DNA of 64,000 bases from the NCBI GenBank assembly GCA_013289665.1, contig JABCZN010000012.1, positions 62,001 to 126,000 of the forward strand. Direction: 5' to 3'. A model generated the notes under the pieces. The model was given only the letters and a program-made list of their open reading frames with translations, was not told where the DNA came from and searched no databases. A program made the translations under genes and the position numbers. The DNA comes from Acidobacteriota bacterium (GTDB taxonomy: Bacteria; Acidobacteriota; Terriglobia; Acidiferrales; UBA7541). Numbering within the stretch: position 1 is the first letter of the stretch; every line of letters begins with the position of its first letter. Below, one piece after another: positions 50,701 to 60,004 of the stretch.

Positions 50701-50903
50701 TTCTTCGCGCGGTCACCAATGGTGTAGATGATCGTTCCACAACCCACCGCGCAGTACGGGCAAGTTGACCGCGTCTCGCTGGCACGGCCAATCTTCAGAG
50801 TGCGAAGTTCGGCGAAGGCCGGTTTCAAATCAAAGCCGAAAACCGCTGCGGCTGTGCCCCCAACTGTGGCAATTTTCAGAAAATCACGGCGAGAAGCGTC
50901 CAT
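47754..50903 (-). CDS. Selenocysteine-containing formate dehydrogenase-N-type alpha subunit; in-frame UGA (Sec) at 50322-50324
   Basis: ORF track splits it at TGA; reading through gives ...VVHLENQARV-U-HGPTVSSLGPTFGRGAMTNGWVDMKNTD..., the FdnG/FdoG active-site context; Tat signal MDASRRDFLKIA; CPYCAVGC cluster. Confidence 0.93.
50293..50310 (-). other. Bacterial SECIS-like hairpin downstream of the Sec UGA
   Basis: GGTCTC-AAGTTT-GGGACC on minus strand, starting 11 nt after TGA; GU in apical loop, same spacing as E. coli fdhF SECIS. Confidence 0.7.
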
Positions 50904-51312
50904 TAGGACCCTCCGTAGGATGTGAGGAGATCTGATGCGGCCCCCTCTTCATATTTCTTCCCGGGCCTTCTGTCAAGTCCTAAACCCTGGGCCGCCGGAA
51001 GAACCGACGTGGCTTCGATGTTCTGGCGCAGCGAAATGTTTCAAGAATCTTTCGAAACAGGACCAGTCAAGTCCGATAGAACTTCGGCTGACCCGGAATG
51101 TCATGTTCAAGTCCGGAAAGCAATGTGTCGGGCGGGTTACTGCTTAACCTTCGCCGCACAAAGGCCAAGAAATCCGGCCGGATCTGCCGGAAGTGTAAAA
51201 AAATGGAGAAGGCGGTATTCAGGCAGGCCAATTTAAGCATTGTGCCGCGGCCGAGGTTCTGTCTGCGGGTCCGAGCACCATTCTGCACTGTCGAAATTCG
51301 TGTGTCCGTCGA

Positions 51313-53157
51313 GTGAGTATGAAAGCTGGCCACAACTCGTCGCTCGCTCCAGCCGAAAAAGACCGGCGTTCGAACCGGCCCTTGCTGTTTGGCTACTCCT
51401 TGACCGCAGCTGCGGTTCTCCTGTCGTCGGTCGCGGCACTGGTTCTACCCAAAGGCTTTGAGCTTGGCCTGTTCGGCGACCTCTTGCAGGCCGCGCTGGC
51501 GGGGGCATTCACCTTCCTCACGTTTCAGAACATGCTTCGGAGCCAGGCCCAGGTACGCGCCTTCTGGCTCCTGCTCTTCATCGGGGCGGCGATGTGGTTG
51601 TTCAGCCTGCTGATCTGGTCCACGCATGAACTGTGGTTCCACTTGGCAGTCCCTGATGTGCCTCTAGCTGATATCTTTCTATTCGTAGGATTGGTCCCCC
51701 TGGTCGCCGCGACGGTCCTGGAACCTCAAAAAGCGCACGATGCCCGCTTCCGCTCTTTTGGTCTGCTGGATCTGGCCATTCTGATCCTGTATTCGCTTTA
51801 CCTGTTTGCGTTCTACGTGTACGCGTATCGCCTGCTTCCGGGCACCATGGGCATCTACAACCATAATTTCAACGTCGCCGACGCGATTGGAAATCAGTTA
51901 TTTGCCATTGCCACGGGGGTTGCGTTTTTCCGGGAACGCGGAGCCTGGCGTCCGTTGTACCGCATCTTCTTTCTCTCTGCCGCAGGATATGCTCTGGCCT
52001 CCGACGCGATCAATGTGGCGATCGATCTCGGCAAGTACTATACAGGCTCTCTCTATGATGTCCCGCTGGTGGCCGCAATGGGTGGCTTTGTGTGTCTCTC
52101 CCTCGCCGGGCGGCCGCTTATAGAACCCGCTCCGGGAGCGGTGGAACGCGACGGTGGCAAGAAGCGACCCTTTAGGCGATTCACCTTTCTTCCCTCGCAT
52201 TTGGCCATGCTGGTCACGCTTTCCACCCCGGCGATCGGATTGTGGCTGCTGACGACCTACGCGGCGCACGACAGACTTTTTTCCTTCCGGCTCGACATTA
52301 CCCTCCTCACCATCTTTATGCTGACGCTGTTGCTTTCCATCAAGCAGGATTTCCTGAGCGCCAATCTGTTCGGTTCCCTCCGGCACCTCTCCCATACTTA
52401 CTCGAGCATCGACCGCTTCAAGGATCACCTGGTGCAAGGCGACAAGCTGGCTTCCCTCGGCGAACTGGTGGCCAGCGTCGCTGACCAGATTCGGAAGGCC
52501 ATGACCATTATCCGGCAGCAGGCGGCTCAGATCACCTCCCGCTCGCATGGGGAATCCCGCAGCCGTACCCTGGCTGGAAAGATTGGCCAGTATGCGGAGC
52601 GAACCGATGCCCTCGTCGAGAATATGCAGCGCTTCGCCCAGGAAACCCCGCTAGCGGTCGCTCCCGTCGCAGTAAAACCATTGCTCGAGAACGCTCTCCA
52701 TCTGAGCCGCATCGACAAACTGCATAACGTAGTCGTTCACTTGGAGGCGGAGACGGACTGTCCGCCGGTACTGGCCGATTCGAGCCAGCTGCTTCACGTT
52801 TTTCTGCAGATCATTTCGAATGCGATGGACGCCCTGGAAGAAGTTGGCGGCGGCGAACTCACGATCTCCATACGTCCCTGCGAACCGCAGGTGTGCATTC
52901 AGTTTTCCGATAACGGCCCCGGCATCCGGCATCCGGATCACGCGTTCGAACCCTTTTTCACAACCAAGCCCGTGGGGAAGGGAACCGGTCTCGGGCTAAG
53001 CACGTGTTACGGCATAATTCGCCAGCATGACGGCGACATCACCTGCGGGAATCGCCTGGAGGGCGGCGCTTACTTCACGATCTTTCTCCCCGCGGTCGCT
53101 TTGTCAGCCTCGGTTTCAGGCTTCGCCTCATCCGTTGTATCGGAGCGACCAGGGTGA
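51313..53157 (+). CDS. Membrane sensor kinase-like protein with intact HATPase domain but degenerate H-box (His to Asp)
   Basis: About 7-8 TM segments; KLASLGELVASVADQIRKAM lacks phospho-His; ATPase boxes IISNAMDALEE, FSDNGPGIR, FEPFFTTKPVGKGTGLGLSTCYGIIRQHDG. Confidence 0.88.
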   Translation: MSMKAGHNSSLAPAEKDRRSNRPLLFGYSLTAAAVLLSSVAALVLPKGFELGLFGDLLQAALAGAFTFLTFQNMLRSQAQVRAFWLLLFIGAAMWLFSLLIWSTHELWFHLAVPDVPLADIFLFVGLVPLVAATVLEPQKAHDARFRSFGLLDLAILILYSLYLFAFYVYAYRLLPGTMGIYNHNFNVADAIGNQLFAIATGVAFFRERGAWRPLYRIFFLSAAGYALASDAINVAIDLGKYYTGSLYDVPLVAAMGGFVCLSLAGRPLIEPAPGAVERDGGKKRPFRRFTFLPSHLAMLVTLSTPAIGLWLLTTYAAHDRLFSFRLDITLLTIFMLTLLLSIKQDFLSANLFGSLRHLSHTYSSIDRFKDHLVQGDKLASLGELVASVADQIRKAMTIIRQQAAQITSRSHGESRSRTLAGKIGQYAERTDALVENMQRFAQETPLAVAPVAVKPLLENALHLSRIDKLHNVVVHLEAETDCPPVLADSSQLLHVFLQIISNAMDALEEVGGGELTISIRPCEPQVCIQFSDNGPGIRHPDHAFEPFFTTKPVGKGTGLGLSTCYGIIRQHDGDITCGNRLEGGAYFTIFLPAVALSASVSGFASSVVSERPG

Positions 53158-54449
53158 GTATTCAACCCCGCCACAAACTCTTCCTTGGTATCGCTTGCGC
53201 GATATTCCTATTGCATACCGCTGTTGCAGCGTTCGCCAGACCCTCGTTCCCGTTGACGATTTTCGGCGATGCGATCCCCTGCGGATTGCTGATCGCGGCC
53301 ATCCTGGCGGTACGCGAGAATTTCCGCTTCCCTCGCGGGGTTCTGCCGCTCTTCTGGAAGTTGATGGCCGCAGGCTTGTTTCAGATGCTGCTCTCGCAGG
53401 CCTACTGGTTCTACTACGATTCGCTGAAAATCTATTCCGCTCCCAGCCCGGTTATTGGCGACACACTGTTCCTGCTGGCGCACGTTTTCTTTCTTTCCGC
53501 CTTTGTTTTAAGGCCGCATTCCGCCGCTGCGGGCGGCGACCTGCGGCTCCGGCACCTCGATTTCGCGTTGCTCACTTTCTGGTGGTTGGCCCTGTATGCC
53601 TACTTCGCCCTGCCCTGGCAACTGGTCATCCAGGATTTCTCCAAATACAATCCTGCGTATTATCTCCTGGCGTTGATCCAGCATATGATGATCATTGCCG
53701 GGCTGGCCGTCGTGTGGAAACGCGCAACGGGACTCTGGCGCACCTTCTACGGCAGCTTCCTCTGCCTGTTTGTCTTGATCGCCGCGGGAAATCTGCTGCT
53801 CAGTGTGGCCATCGATCGCGGTGTTTATTATGCGGGCAGCTTTTATGACACGCCTTTCCTGCTGGCGCTGCTCTTGTTCACCGTCGTTGCCTCTTTCGGG
53901 TTATCCCTCGAGCCCCGCGAGGACAAGACTCCGAATCGCGAAATCAACCAAAGCCTGTGGACGGCGCGCATCGCGATGGTGGCCATACTTTCTCTGCCGG
54001 TCATCGCCCTGCTCGGCTCGTTCGAAAGGAATGTCCCTGAGGATGTGGCGGCCTTTCGGCTCCGCCTGGTGTTTGTAGCGATGTTGCTGCTGAGCGGCCT
54101 GGTTTTCTGGAAGCTGACTTTGCTTGCACGGGAGCTCCGCCGCCTGGTGCGCCTCTCTGAATCCTCGCTCGAGAATCTGAAAAAGGTCCAGGCGCGCGTG
54201 ACTCACTCGCAGAAACTGGCGGCACTGGGGAGGCTCGCGGCCGGCGCCACCCATGAGATCAGCAACCCCCTTACCGCCATCTTGGGCTACTCTGAACTGT
54301 TGACGGACATCCCTGCGCTTTCTCCCCCCGACCGCGAGAGCGCTCAGATCATCCAGAAGCAAGTGCACTCTGCGCAGGCCGCCGTTAACAGCCTCCGCAA
54401 ATCGCTGCGAAATCCGGATGCCCTGCATCCAACGACAACCAGCGAATAA
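53154..54449 (+). CDS. Membrane sensor kinase-like protein with intact H-box but no HATPase domain
   Basis: Paralogous membrane domain (VAIDRGVYYAGSFYDTP); KLAALGRLAAGATHEISNPLTAILGYSELL then stop about 55 aa later; GTGA overlap with upstream gene. Confidence 0.88.
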   Translation: MSIQPRHKLFLGIACAIFLLHTAVAAFARPSFPLTIFGDAIPCGLLIAAILAVRENFRFPRGVLPLFWKLMAAGLFQMLLSQAYWFYYDSLKIYSAPSPVIGDTLFLLAHVFFLSAFVLRPHSAAAGGDLRLRHLDFALLTFWWLALYAYFALPWQLVIQDFSKYNPAYYLLALIQHMMIIAGLAVVWKRATGLWRTFYGSFLCLFVLIAAGNLLLSVAIDRGVYYAGSFYDTPFLLALLLFTVVASFGLSLEPREDKTPNREINQSLWTARIAMVAILSLPVIALLGSFERNVPEDVAAFRLRLVFVAMLLLSGLVFWKLTLLARELRRLVRLSESSLENLKKVQARVTHSQKLAALGRLAAGATHEISNPLTAILGYSELLTDIPALSPPDRESAQIIQKQVHSAQAAVNSLRKSLRNPDALHPTTTSE

Positions 54450-54484
54450 AGGGATTCCTGAATTCGCCGCCCGGGGCTTAATCT

Positions 54485-55120
54485 GTGAGCCGTTTGCCTA
54501 TTCTCGTCATCGAATTCGCCGCAATTTATGTAATTGTCCCTCTGCTCATCTATTACCGCCGCATTCCCAACCTGCCGATTCCATATTTGCTGCTCATTGC
54601 GCTCCTGGCCTTTTTTCTCCTCCGGAGCGACCCGGCGTTCCGCATTTCGCAGCTCACTCACTGGGGCAACATCCGGCCATTCCTCCCCACCGTCCTCGTT
54701 CGAGATGCCGTGTGCGTGGCGGGACTGGGAATCGCCGTCTACTTCCTGGCGCCGCAACTCCTTTTCTCCCTAATCCGGCGCTCAGCTTGGCTCTGGGCGC
54801 TGGTATTTCTGCTCTACCCACTGCTCTCTGTCTACCCGCAGGAATTTCTTTACCGGGCATTTTTCTTTCATCGCTACGAGCCTCTGTTCGGCCGTGGATG
54901 GGGCATGTTGATGGCCAGCGCACTGGCGTTCGCCTTTGTTCATATTATTTTCAGGAATTGGCTGGCCGTGGGGCTCTGCCTGATCGGCGGGTTTTTATTT
55001 TCGGTCACCTATCAAACTTCCGGTTCGTTGCTCCTCGCGTGCCTGGACCATGCCATTTTCGGCAATTTCCTGTTCACCATCGGTCTTGGCCAGTTCTTCT
55101 ACCACGGCTCCCAGACCTGA
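54485..55120 (+). CDS. CPBP-family intramembrane glutamic endopeptidase
   Basis: YPQEFLYRAFFFHRYEPLF, ALAFAFVHIIFRNW, LDHAIFGNFLF motifs; 5-7 TM segments. Confidence 0.85.
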   Translation: MSRLPILVIEFAAIYVIVPLLIYYRRIPNLPIPYLLLIALLAFFLLRSDPAFRISQLTHWGNIRPFLPTVLVRDAVCVAGLGIAVYFLAPQLLFSLIRRSAWLWALVFLLYPLLSVYPQEFLYRAFFFHRYEPLFGRGWGMLMASALAFAFVHIIFRNWLAVGLCLIGGFLFSVTYQTSGSLLLACLDHAIFGNFLFTIGLGQFFYHGSQT

Positions 55121-55268
55121 CCCCGCCCGTTCATTCTTCTCCCCAAACAGGCCTCCACCCGGTAAAATAAAGGCGAAACAATTCCTGCTTTCTCTCGCTG
55201 AAATATTGAGGCCACCGGGTGCGTATCCAGTCTTCAGAGCCACACCCACACCAAGGAGATGCCGCCGC

Positions 55269-56549
55269 ATGGCGACGACACCTAAATCGCTGAAGCCTGA
55301 CCTGGGATCCCTGCGCATCAGCGACACCAAGCGCAACGCCACCAGGTCCAGCAAGCGCTGGCTGTGGCTGTTTTTGGGCGTGCTGGCACTGATTTTGCTC
55401 GCTGTTGCTGCCTCCGCTTTCCGGGATCGCAAACCCGAAGTGGAAGTCGCGACGGTAAGCAAGCCGGCGAATGGTCCCGCCGGGGTCCTGAACGCCAGCG
55501 GCTATATCACGCCGCGCCGCCGCGCGACGATCGCCGCAAAAATCACCGGCCGCGTCACTAGCGTCATGTTCGACGAGGGAACTCGCGTCGCCGAGGGGCA
55601 GCTCCTCGCTACGCTCGATGATTCCGATGCGCGCCGCGCCCTGGACTCGGCCAAAGCCGATCGCGACTCCTCGCAAGCTGCCATTGCCGACTTCGAGGTG
55701 CAGCTTCGCAATGCCGAAATCGAGCTTCACCGCGCCGAACAGCTGGTGAAGGAGGGTGTGCAGACGCAGCAGGCCCTCGACACTGCGGTTATGACCGCCG
55801 ACAGCCTTCGCGCCAAGATTAATCTGGCGAAGCAGCAGGTTGCAGGTACCGAGGCGCGTATCCGAGAGCAGCAGCAGGCCGTGGACAACTGCACCATTCG
55901 CGCGCCTTATGCCGGCATCGTGGTTTCGAAGGATGCCCAGGTCGGCGAAATGGTCTCGCCGGTTTCGGCGGGAGGCGGCTTCACCCGGACCGGCATCGCC
56001 ACCATCGTTGATCTGCACTCCAATGAAATTGAGGTAGACGTCAGCGAGTCTTACATCGCGAAGGTGCAACCCAACCAGCCGGTCACGGCGATTCTGGACG
56101 CCTATCCGGATTGGAGCATCCCCGCGAAGGTGCGGACCGTTATTCCGACGGCCGATCGGCAAAAGGCTACGGTGAAAGTCCGTATTTCATTCACGGACGA
56201 AGGTCATGTCCGCCTCATCGACCCTGCGACCCAACCAAGAATTCTTCCGGACATGGGAGTGAAGGTAACGTTTCTTGAAGAAGAAAAGCCCAAAGCGGCT
56301 GCAGACAAATCACCTGCGGCGGCACCCGCGCTCGCGCTGGTACCAGCAGCCGCCATCCACCGGGACAATTCTTCCAAATTTGTGTTCGTAGTGAAAGGCG
56401 ATACCCTGGAACGCCGCGCGGTTTCGCTGGGGTCGGTTCGCGGCACGAACGTCGAAATTCTTGCCGGGCTTCAGCCGGACGCAGTTGTCGTCGTGAAAGG
56501 TCCGGAATCCCTGCGTGACGGCCAGTCGGTGCAGATTAAACAACAATAG
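55269..56549 (+). CDS. Efflux transporter periplasmic adaptor (HlyD/MacA/RND type)
   Basis: VLNASGYITPRRRATIAAKITGRVTSVMFDEGTRVAEGQLLATLDDSDARR...IRAPYAGIVVSKDAQVGEMVSP. Confidence 0.93.
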   Translation: MATTPKSLKPDLGSLRISDTKRNATRSSKRWLWLFLGVLALILLAVAASAFRDRKPEVEVATVSKPANGPAGVLNASGYITPRRRATIAAKITGRVTSVMFDEGTRVAEGQLLATLDDSDARRALDSAKADRDSSQAAIADFEVQLRNAEIELHRAEQLVKEGVQTQQALDTAVMTADSLRAKINLAKQQVAGTEARIREQQQAVDNCTIRAPYAGIVVSKDAQVGEMVSPVSAGGGFTRTGIATIVDLHSNEIEVDVSESYIAKVQPNQPVTAILDAYPDWSIPAKVRTVIPTADRQKATVKVRISFTDEGHVRLIDPATQPRILPDMGVKVTFLEEEKPKAAADKSPAAAPALALVPAAAIHRDNSSKFVFVVKGDTLERRAVSLGSVRGTNVEILAGLQPDAVVVVKGPESLRDGQSVQIKQQ

Positions 56550-56560
56550 GAGCGCTCCCC

Positions 56561-57304
56561 ATGGTGAAAGTTGACGGAAGTGGCGGTAACTCCAGCCTCA
56601 TTCAGGTGCGCGACCTCGACAAGACGTATCGTCGCGGCGGCGAAGAGATTCACGTGCTTCAGGGGCTGAACCTCGATGTGGAAAAGGGCGAGTTCATCGC
56701 CTTCATGGGCCCGAGCGGCTCCGGCAAAACCACGCTCTTGAATTTGCTAGGTGGGCTGGACGTCCCTACCCGCGGCAGCATCACCGTTGCCGGCGATGAA
56801 ATTACCAACATGTCCGCCAACCGCCTGACCGAATGGCGCGCGCGCCACGTTGGCTTCATCTTTCAGATGTACAACCTGATTCCCGTGCTCACTGCGTTTC
56901 AGAACGTGGAGCTTCCGCTGCTGCTCACCAAGCTTTCGAAGGCCGAGCGCCGCGAACACGTGGAGACCGCGCTTTCGGTCGTGGGTCTTACCGACCGCAT
57001 GGATCATTATCCGCGCCAGCTTTCCGGCGGGCAGGAGCAACGCGTCACGATCGCCCGCGCAGTTGTTTCCGACCCGACCTTCCTTTTGTGCGACGAGCCT
57101 ACCGGGGACCTGGACCGCAAGAGCGCCGATGAAATCATGGCGCTGATTGAAGAACTTGTCGGCAAGCATTCCAAGACCGTACTGATGGTTACGCACGATC
57201 CGGTTGTCGCTTCCCGCGCCAACACCACGCTGCATCTTGAAAAGGGAGTGCTCGTCGAAGGGCGCAGACAGCCGCTGATGACCACGGCTGGGGGTGTGGC
57301 ATGA
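56561..57304 (+). CDS. ABC transporter ATP-binding protein (MacB/LolD type)
   Basis: FMGPSGSGKTTLLNLLGGLD; LSGGQEQRVTIARAVVSDPTFLLCDEPTGDLD. Confidence 0.96.
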   Translation: MVKVDGSGGNSSLIQVRDLDKTYRRGGEEIHVLQGLNLDVEKGEFIAFMGPSGSGKTTLLNLLGGLDVPTRGSITVAGDEITNMSANRLTEWRARHVGFIFQMYNLIPVLTAFQNVELPLLLTKLSKAERREHVETALSVVGLTDRMDHYPRQLSGGQEQRVTIARAVVSDPTFLLCDEPTGDLDRKSADEIMALIEELVGKHSKTVLMVTHDPVVASRANTTLHLEKGVLVEGRRQPLMTTAGGVA

Positions 57305-58449
57305 AATTCTCGCGCATTATTCTCGCGAACCTGTTTCGCAAGAAAGTTCGGCTGCTGCTTACGATCGGCTCGTTCGCCGTCGCCCTTTTCCTGTTTGTCT
57401 TCCTCGCCGTCGTGAGGGATGCCTTCAACCGCGGGGCTGACGTCGCCGGGGCCGACCGGCTGGTGGTGATCAACCGCACTTCCATCATCAACCTGATGCC
57501 ACTCTCCTACCGGGATAAAATCCTGCGCATTCCCGGCGTGAAGGTGATCACGCACAACAACTGGTTCGGCGGCACGTACATTGACGAAAAGAATTTTTTC
57601 CCGCAGTTCGTGATCGACCCGCAATCCCAGCGCGAAGTTTTTCCGGAACTGATCATTTCGGACGAGCAATGGGCCAATTTCCTGAAAGACCGCCAGGGGG
57701 CAGTTGCCGGCGCCAAAACGGCTGAACGGTTCGGTTGGAAAATTGGCGATCGCATCCCCATCAAGACCACGCTTTACGGCGGCGGCTCCTGGGAGTTCAA
57801 CCTGGCTGGTATTTACCACGGCAAGCGTCCCCAGGATGATGAAACGCAGTTCTGGTTCCAGTGGGACTATTTCGAGGAAAAGGTTCCGGAGCGAGTGAAA
57901 GGCCAGATCGGATGGTATGTGCTGCGGGTGGACAATCCCGACGACTCGCCGCGCATCGCGAAAGCGATCGACGCGGAGTTTGCAAACTCCCCCAACGAAA
58001 CGAAGACTGAGACGGAGTCGGCTTTCGCCGCCAACTGGGTGAAACAGTTCGGCAACATCCAGTTTCTGATTGTTTCCATCGGGTCGGTGGTTTTCTTTAC
58101 TCTTTTGCTCGTCACTGGCAACACGATGGCGATCTCCGTTCGTGAACGGACTTCGGAACTTGCGGTCTTCAAGGCCATCGGTTTTTCCGACCGTGCGGTT
58201 TTGTTTTTTGTTCTCGCCGAAGCGCTGACGATAGCGCTCTTCGGCGGTTTGCTTGGCATCCTTGGTGCCATGATCCTGGTTCCGGCATTGGGCAAGGTCC
58301 TGGCCGGACTTTTACCCAGCATCGTTCTGGCGCCGTCGATGCTGCTGCTTGGTCTTGCTCTGGCCATCGTCGTGGGATTCGCGAGCGGAGTGATTCCCGG
58401 CGTCAGTGCGATGCGGTTGCGCGTAGTCAATGCCCTCAGGAGGGTCTAG
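57301..58449 (+). CDS. ABC transporter permease, FtsX family
   Basis: KKVRLLLTIGSFAVALFLFVFLAVV...ISVRERTSELAVFKAIGFSDRAVLFFVLAEAL; ATGA overlap with ATPase gene. Confidence 0.93.
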   Translation: MKFSRIILANLFRKKVRLLLTIGSFAVALFLFVFLAVVRDAFNRGADVAGADRLVVINRTSIINLMPLSYRDKILRIPGVKVITHNNWFGGTYIDEKNFFPQFVIDPQSQREVFPELIISDEQWANFLKDRQGAVAGAKTAERFGWKIGDRIPIKTTLYGGGSWEFNLAGIYHGKRPQDDETQFWFQWDYFEEKVPERVKGQIGWYVLRVDNPDDSPRIAKAIDAEFANSPNETKTETESAFAANWVKQFGNIQFLIVSIGSVVFFTLLLVTGNTMAISVRERTSELAVFKAIGFSDRAVLFFVLAEALTIALFGGLLGILGAMILVPALGKVLAGLLPSIVLAPSMLLLGLALAIVVGFASGVIPGVSAMRLRVVNALRRV

Positions 58450-58451
58450 GG

Positions 58452-59723
58452 ATGCTGCCCAAACTATTCTTCGGGTTGGTGGTAACGCTGGCCGCAGTGT
58501 TCGTTTTTCTGCTCGGTTTGACTATCCTCGTCGGGCTGGTCGCTCCGCTTTTTAACACCGTTCCCGTGTCTTACAACTTTCGCAGCATCCGCGCACGCTG
58601 GACATCCACTATCGTTGCGGTTCTGGGAATCGCCGGTACGGTCGGCGTGTTCGTGGCCATGCTTTCGCTGGCCAAGGGATTCAAGTCCACCCTGGTCGCT
58701 TCGGGGTCCGCCGGGAACGCGCTGGTGATGCGCGCGGGCTCTGCCTCGGAAATGCTGGGAGGCATCACGCTCGATTCCATACGCATCGTTCAGGATGCGC
58801 CGGGAGTTGCGCACGACTCCTCCGGACCGCTGGTGACCCAGGAAGTTGTGGGCGTGGTGCCGATTCCGCTCATTACTACGGGTACGGACGCCAACGTACA
58901 GGTCCGCGGCGTTTCGCCGAACGTGTTGCAGATTCGCACCTTCGTTAGAATGGCCCAGGGCCGGACGTTTCAACCGGGGCTTTCGGAGTTGATCGTGGGC
59001 AAGAACGCCACAAATACCTATTCAGGCCTGAAATTAGGCGACTCCGTAAATATGGGTGGGGGACACTGGAAAGTTGTCGGCGTTTTTGATGCCGGCGGCT
59101 CGTCGTTTGATTCCGAAGTCTGGTGCGACGCAAAAATACTGAGCCAGGTTCTGCAACGCCCTGCCAACATCTTTCAGTCGGCGACTGTTCACCTCACTTC
59201 GCCAGCGGCTTTCCAGCAATTCAAGGACTCGGTCACCTCCGACCCGCGGTTAACCGTCGACGCGGTTCGCGAAGTGGACTATTACGCAAAACAGTCCACC
59301 GTTATGACGCGGCTGATCACCGTGCTCGGCGGCATCGTGGCTCTGATCATGGCTATTGGCGCCGTGTTTGGCGCGCTGAATACGATGTACTCCGCCGTCG
59401 CCGAACGCGGGCGCGAAATTGCCACCATGCGCGCGCTGGGGTTCTCCACCTTAAACGTGCTTCTCTCTTTCCTGTTCGAGGCTCTGCTGATCTCAATCGC
59501 CGGCGGGATCCTGGGCTGTCTGGCCGTGCTTCCTCTCAATGGCTTTACCACCAGCACCATGAACTTCCAGACCTTTTCGAACCTGGCGTTCGCCTTCAAG
59601 ATCACGTTTGACCTGCTGCTGATGGGCATTCTCTTTGCGCTGGTCATGGGCGTATTGGGCGGCCTGCTTCCGGCCATTCGCGCCGCCGTCCGTCCAGTAG
59701 CCGTCGCCCTGCGCGAACTCTAA
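58452..59723 (+). CDS. ABC transporter permease, FtsX family
   Basis: YNFRSIRARWTSTIVAVLGIAGTVGVFVAMLSLAKGFK...VAERGREIATMRALGFSTLNVLLSFLFEAL. Confidence 0.93.
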   Translation: MLPKLFFGLVVTLAAVFVFLLGLTILVGLVAPLFNTVPVSYNFRSIRARWTSTIVAVLGIAGTVGVFVAMLSLAKGFKSTLVASGSAGNALVMRAGSASEMLGGITLDSIRIVQDAPGVAHDSSGPLVTQEVVGVVPIPLITTGTDANVQVRGVSPNVLQIRTFVRMAQGRTFQPGLSELIVGKNATNTYSGLKLGDSVNMGGGHWKVVGVFDAGGSSFDSEVWCDAKILSQVLQRPANIFQSATVHLTSPAAFQQFKDSVTSDPRLTVDAVREVDYYAKQSTVMTRLITVLGGIVALIMAIGAVFGALNTMYSAVAERGREIATMRALGFSTLNVLLSFLFEALLISIAGGILGCLAVLPLNGFTTSTMNFQTFSNLAFAFKITFDLLLMGILFALVMGVLGGLLPAIRAAVRPVAVALREL

Positions 59724-60004
59724 ACCTTTTCCGTGTAGCGCGGCTCCGGCCAGGTCGGCGCCCCTTCTGGAGCGCGGAAGCTTGCCAGCCGCGGGCAGGC
59801 TGGGGCTTCCGCTCTCACGCATCGAGCCCGACGAACCGACTGGAGTTTCCTCCACCCGAGAACACGACACATCATCCCGCCTGCTCGCCGAAGACGGAGG
59901 TATCCGGCAACTTGCGGAACTTTTTTTGCAGGTTTTTTCCCCTCTGGTCCAGGTCTCCGGCATCCCGTGCATGTTACACTCACTTTTTCCCAGGAGAGAC
60001 CGTC

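Noticed and set aside
54449-54485. Possibility that the second kinase lost its ATPase domain by a simple frameshift
   Set aside because: Sequence after the stop encodes an intact CPBP protease in another frame, with no HATPase motifs in any frame.
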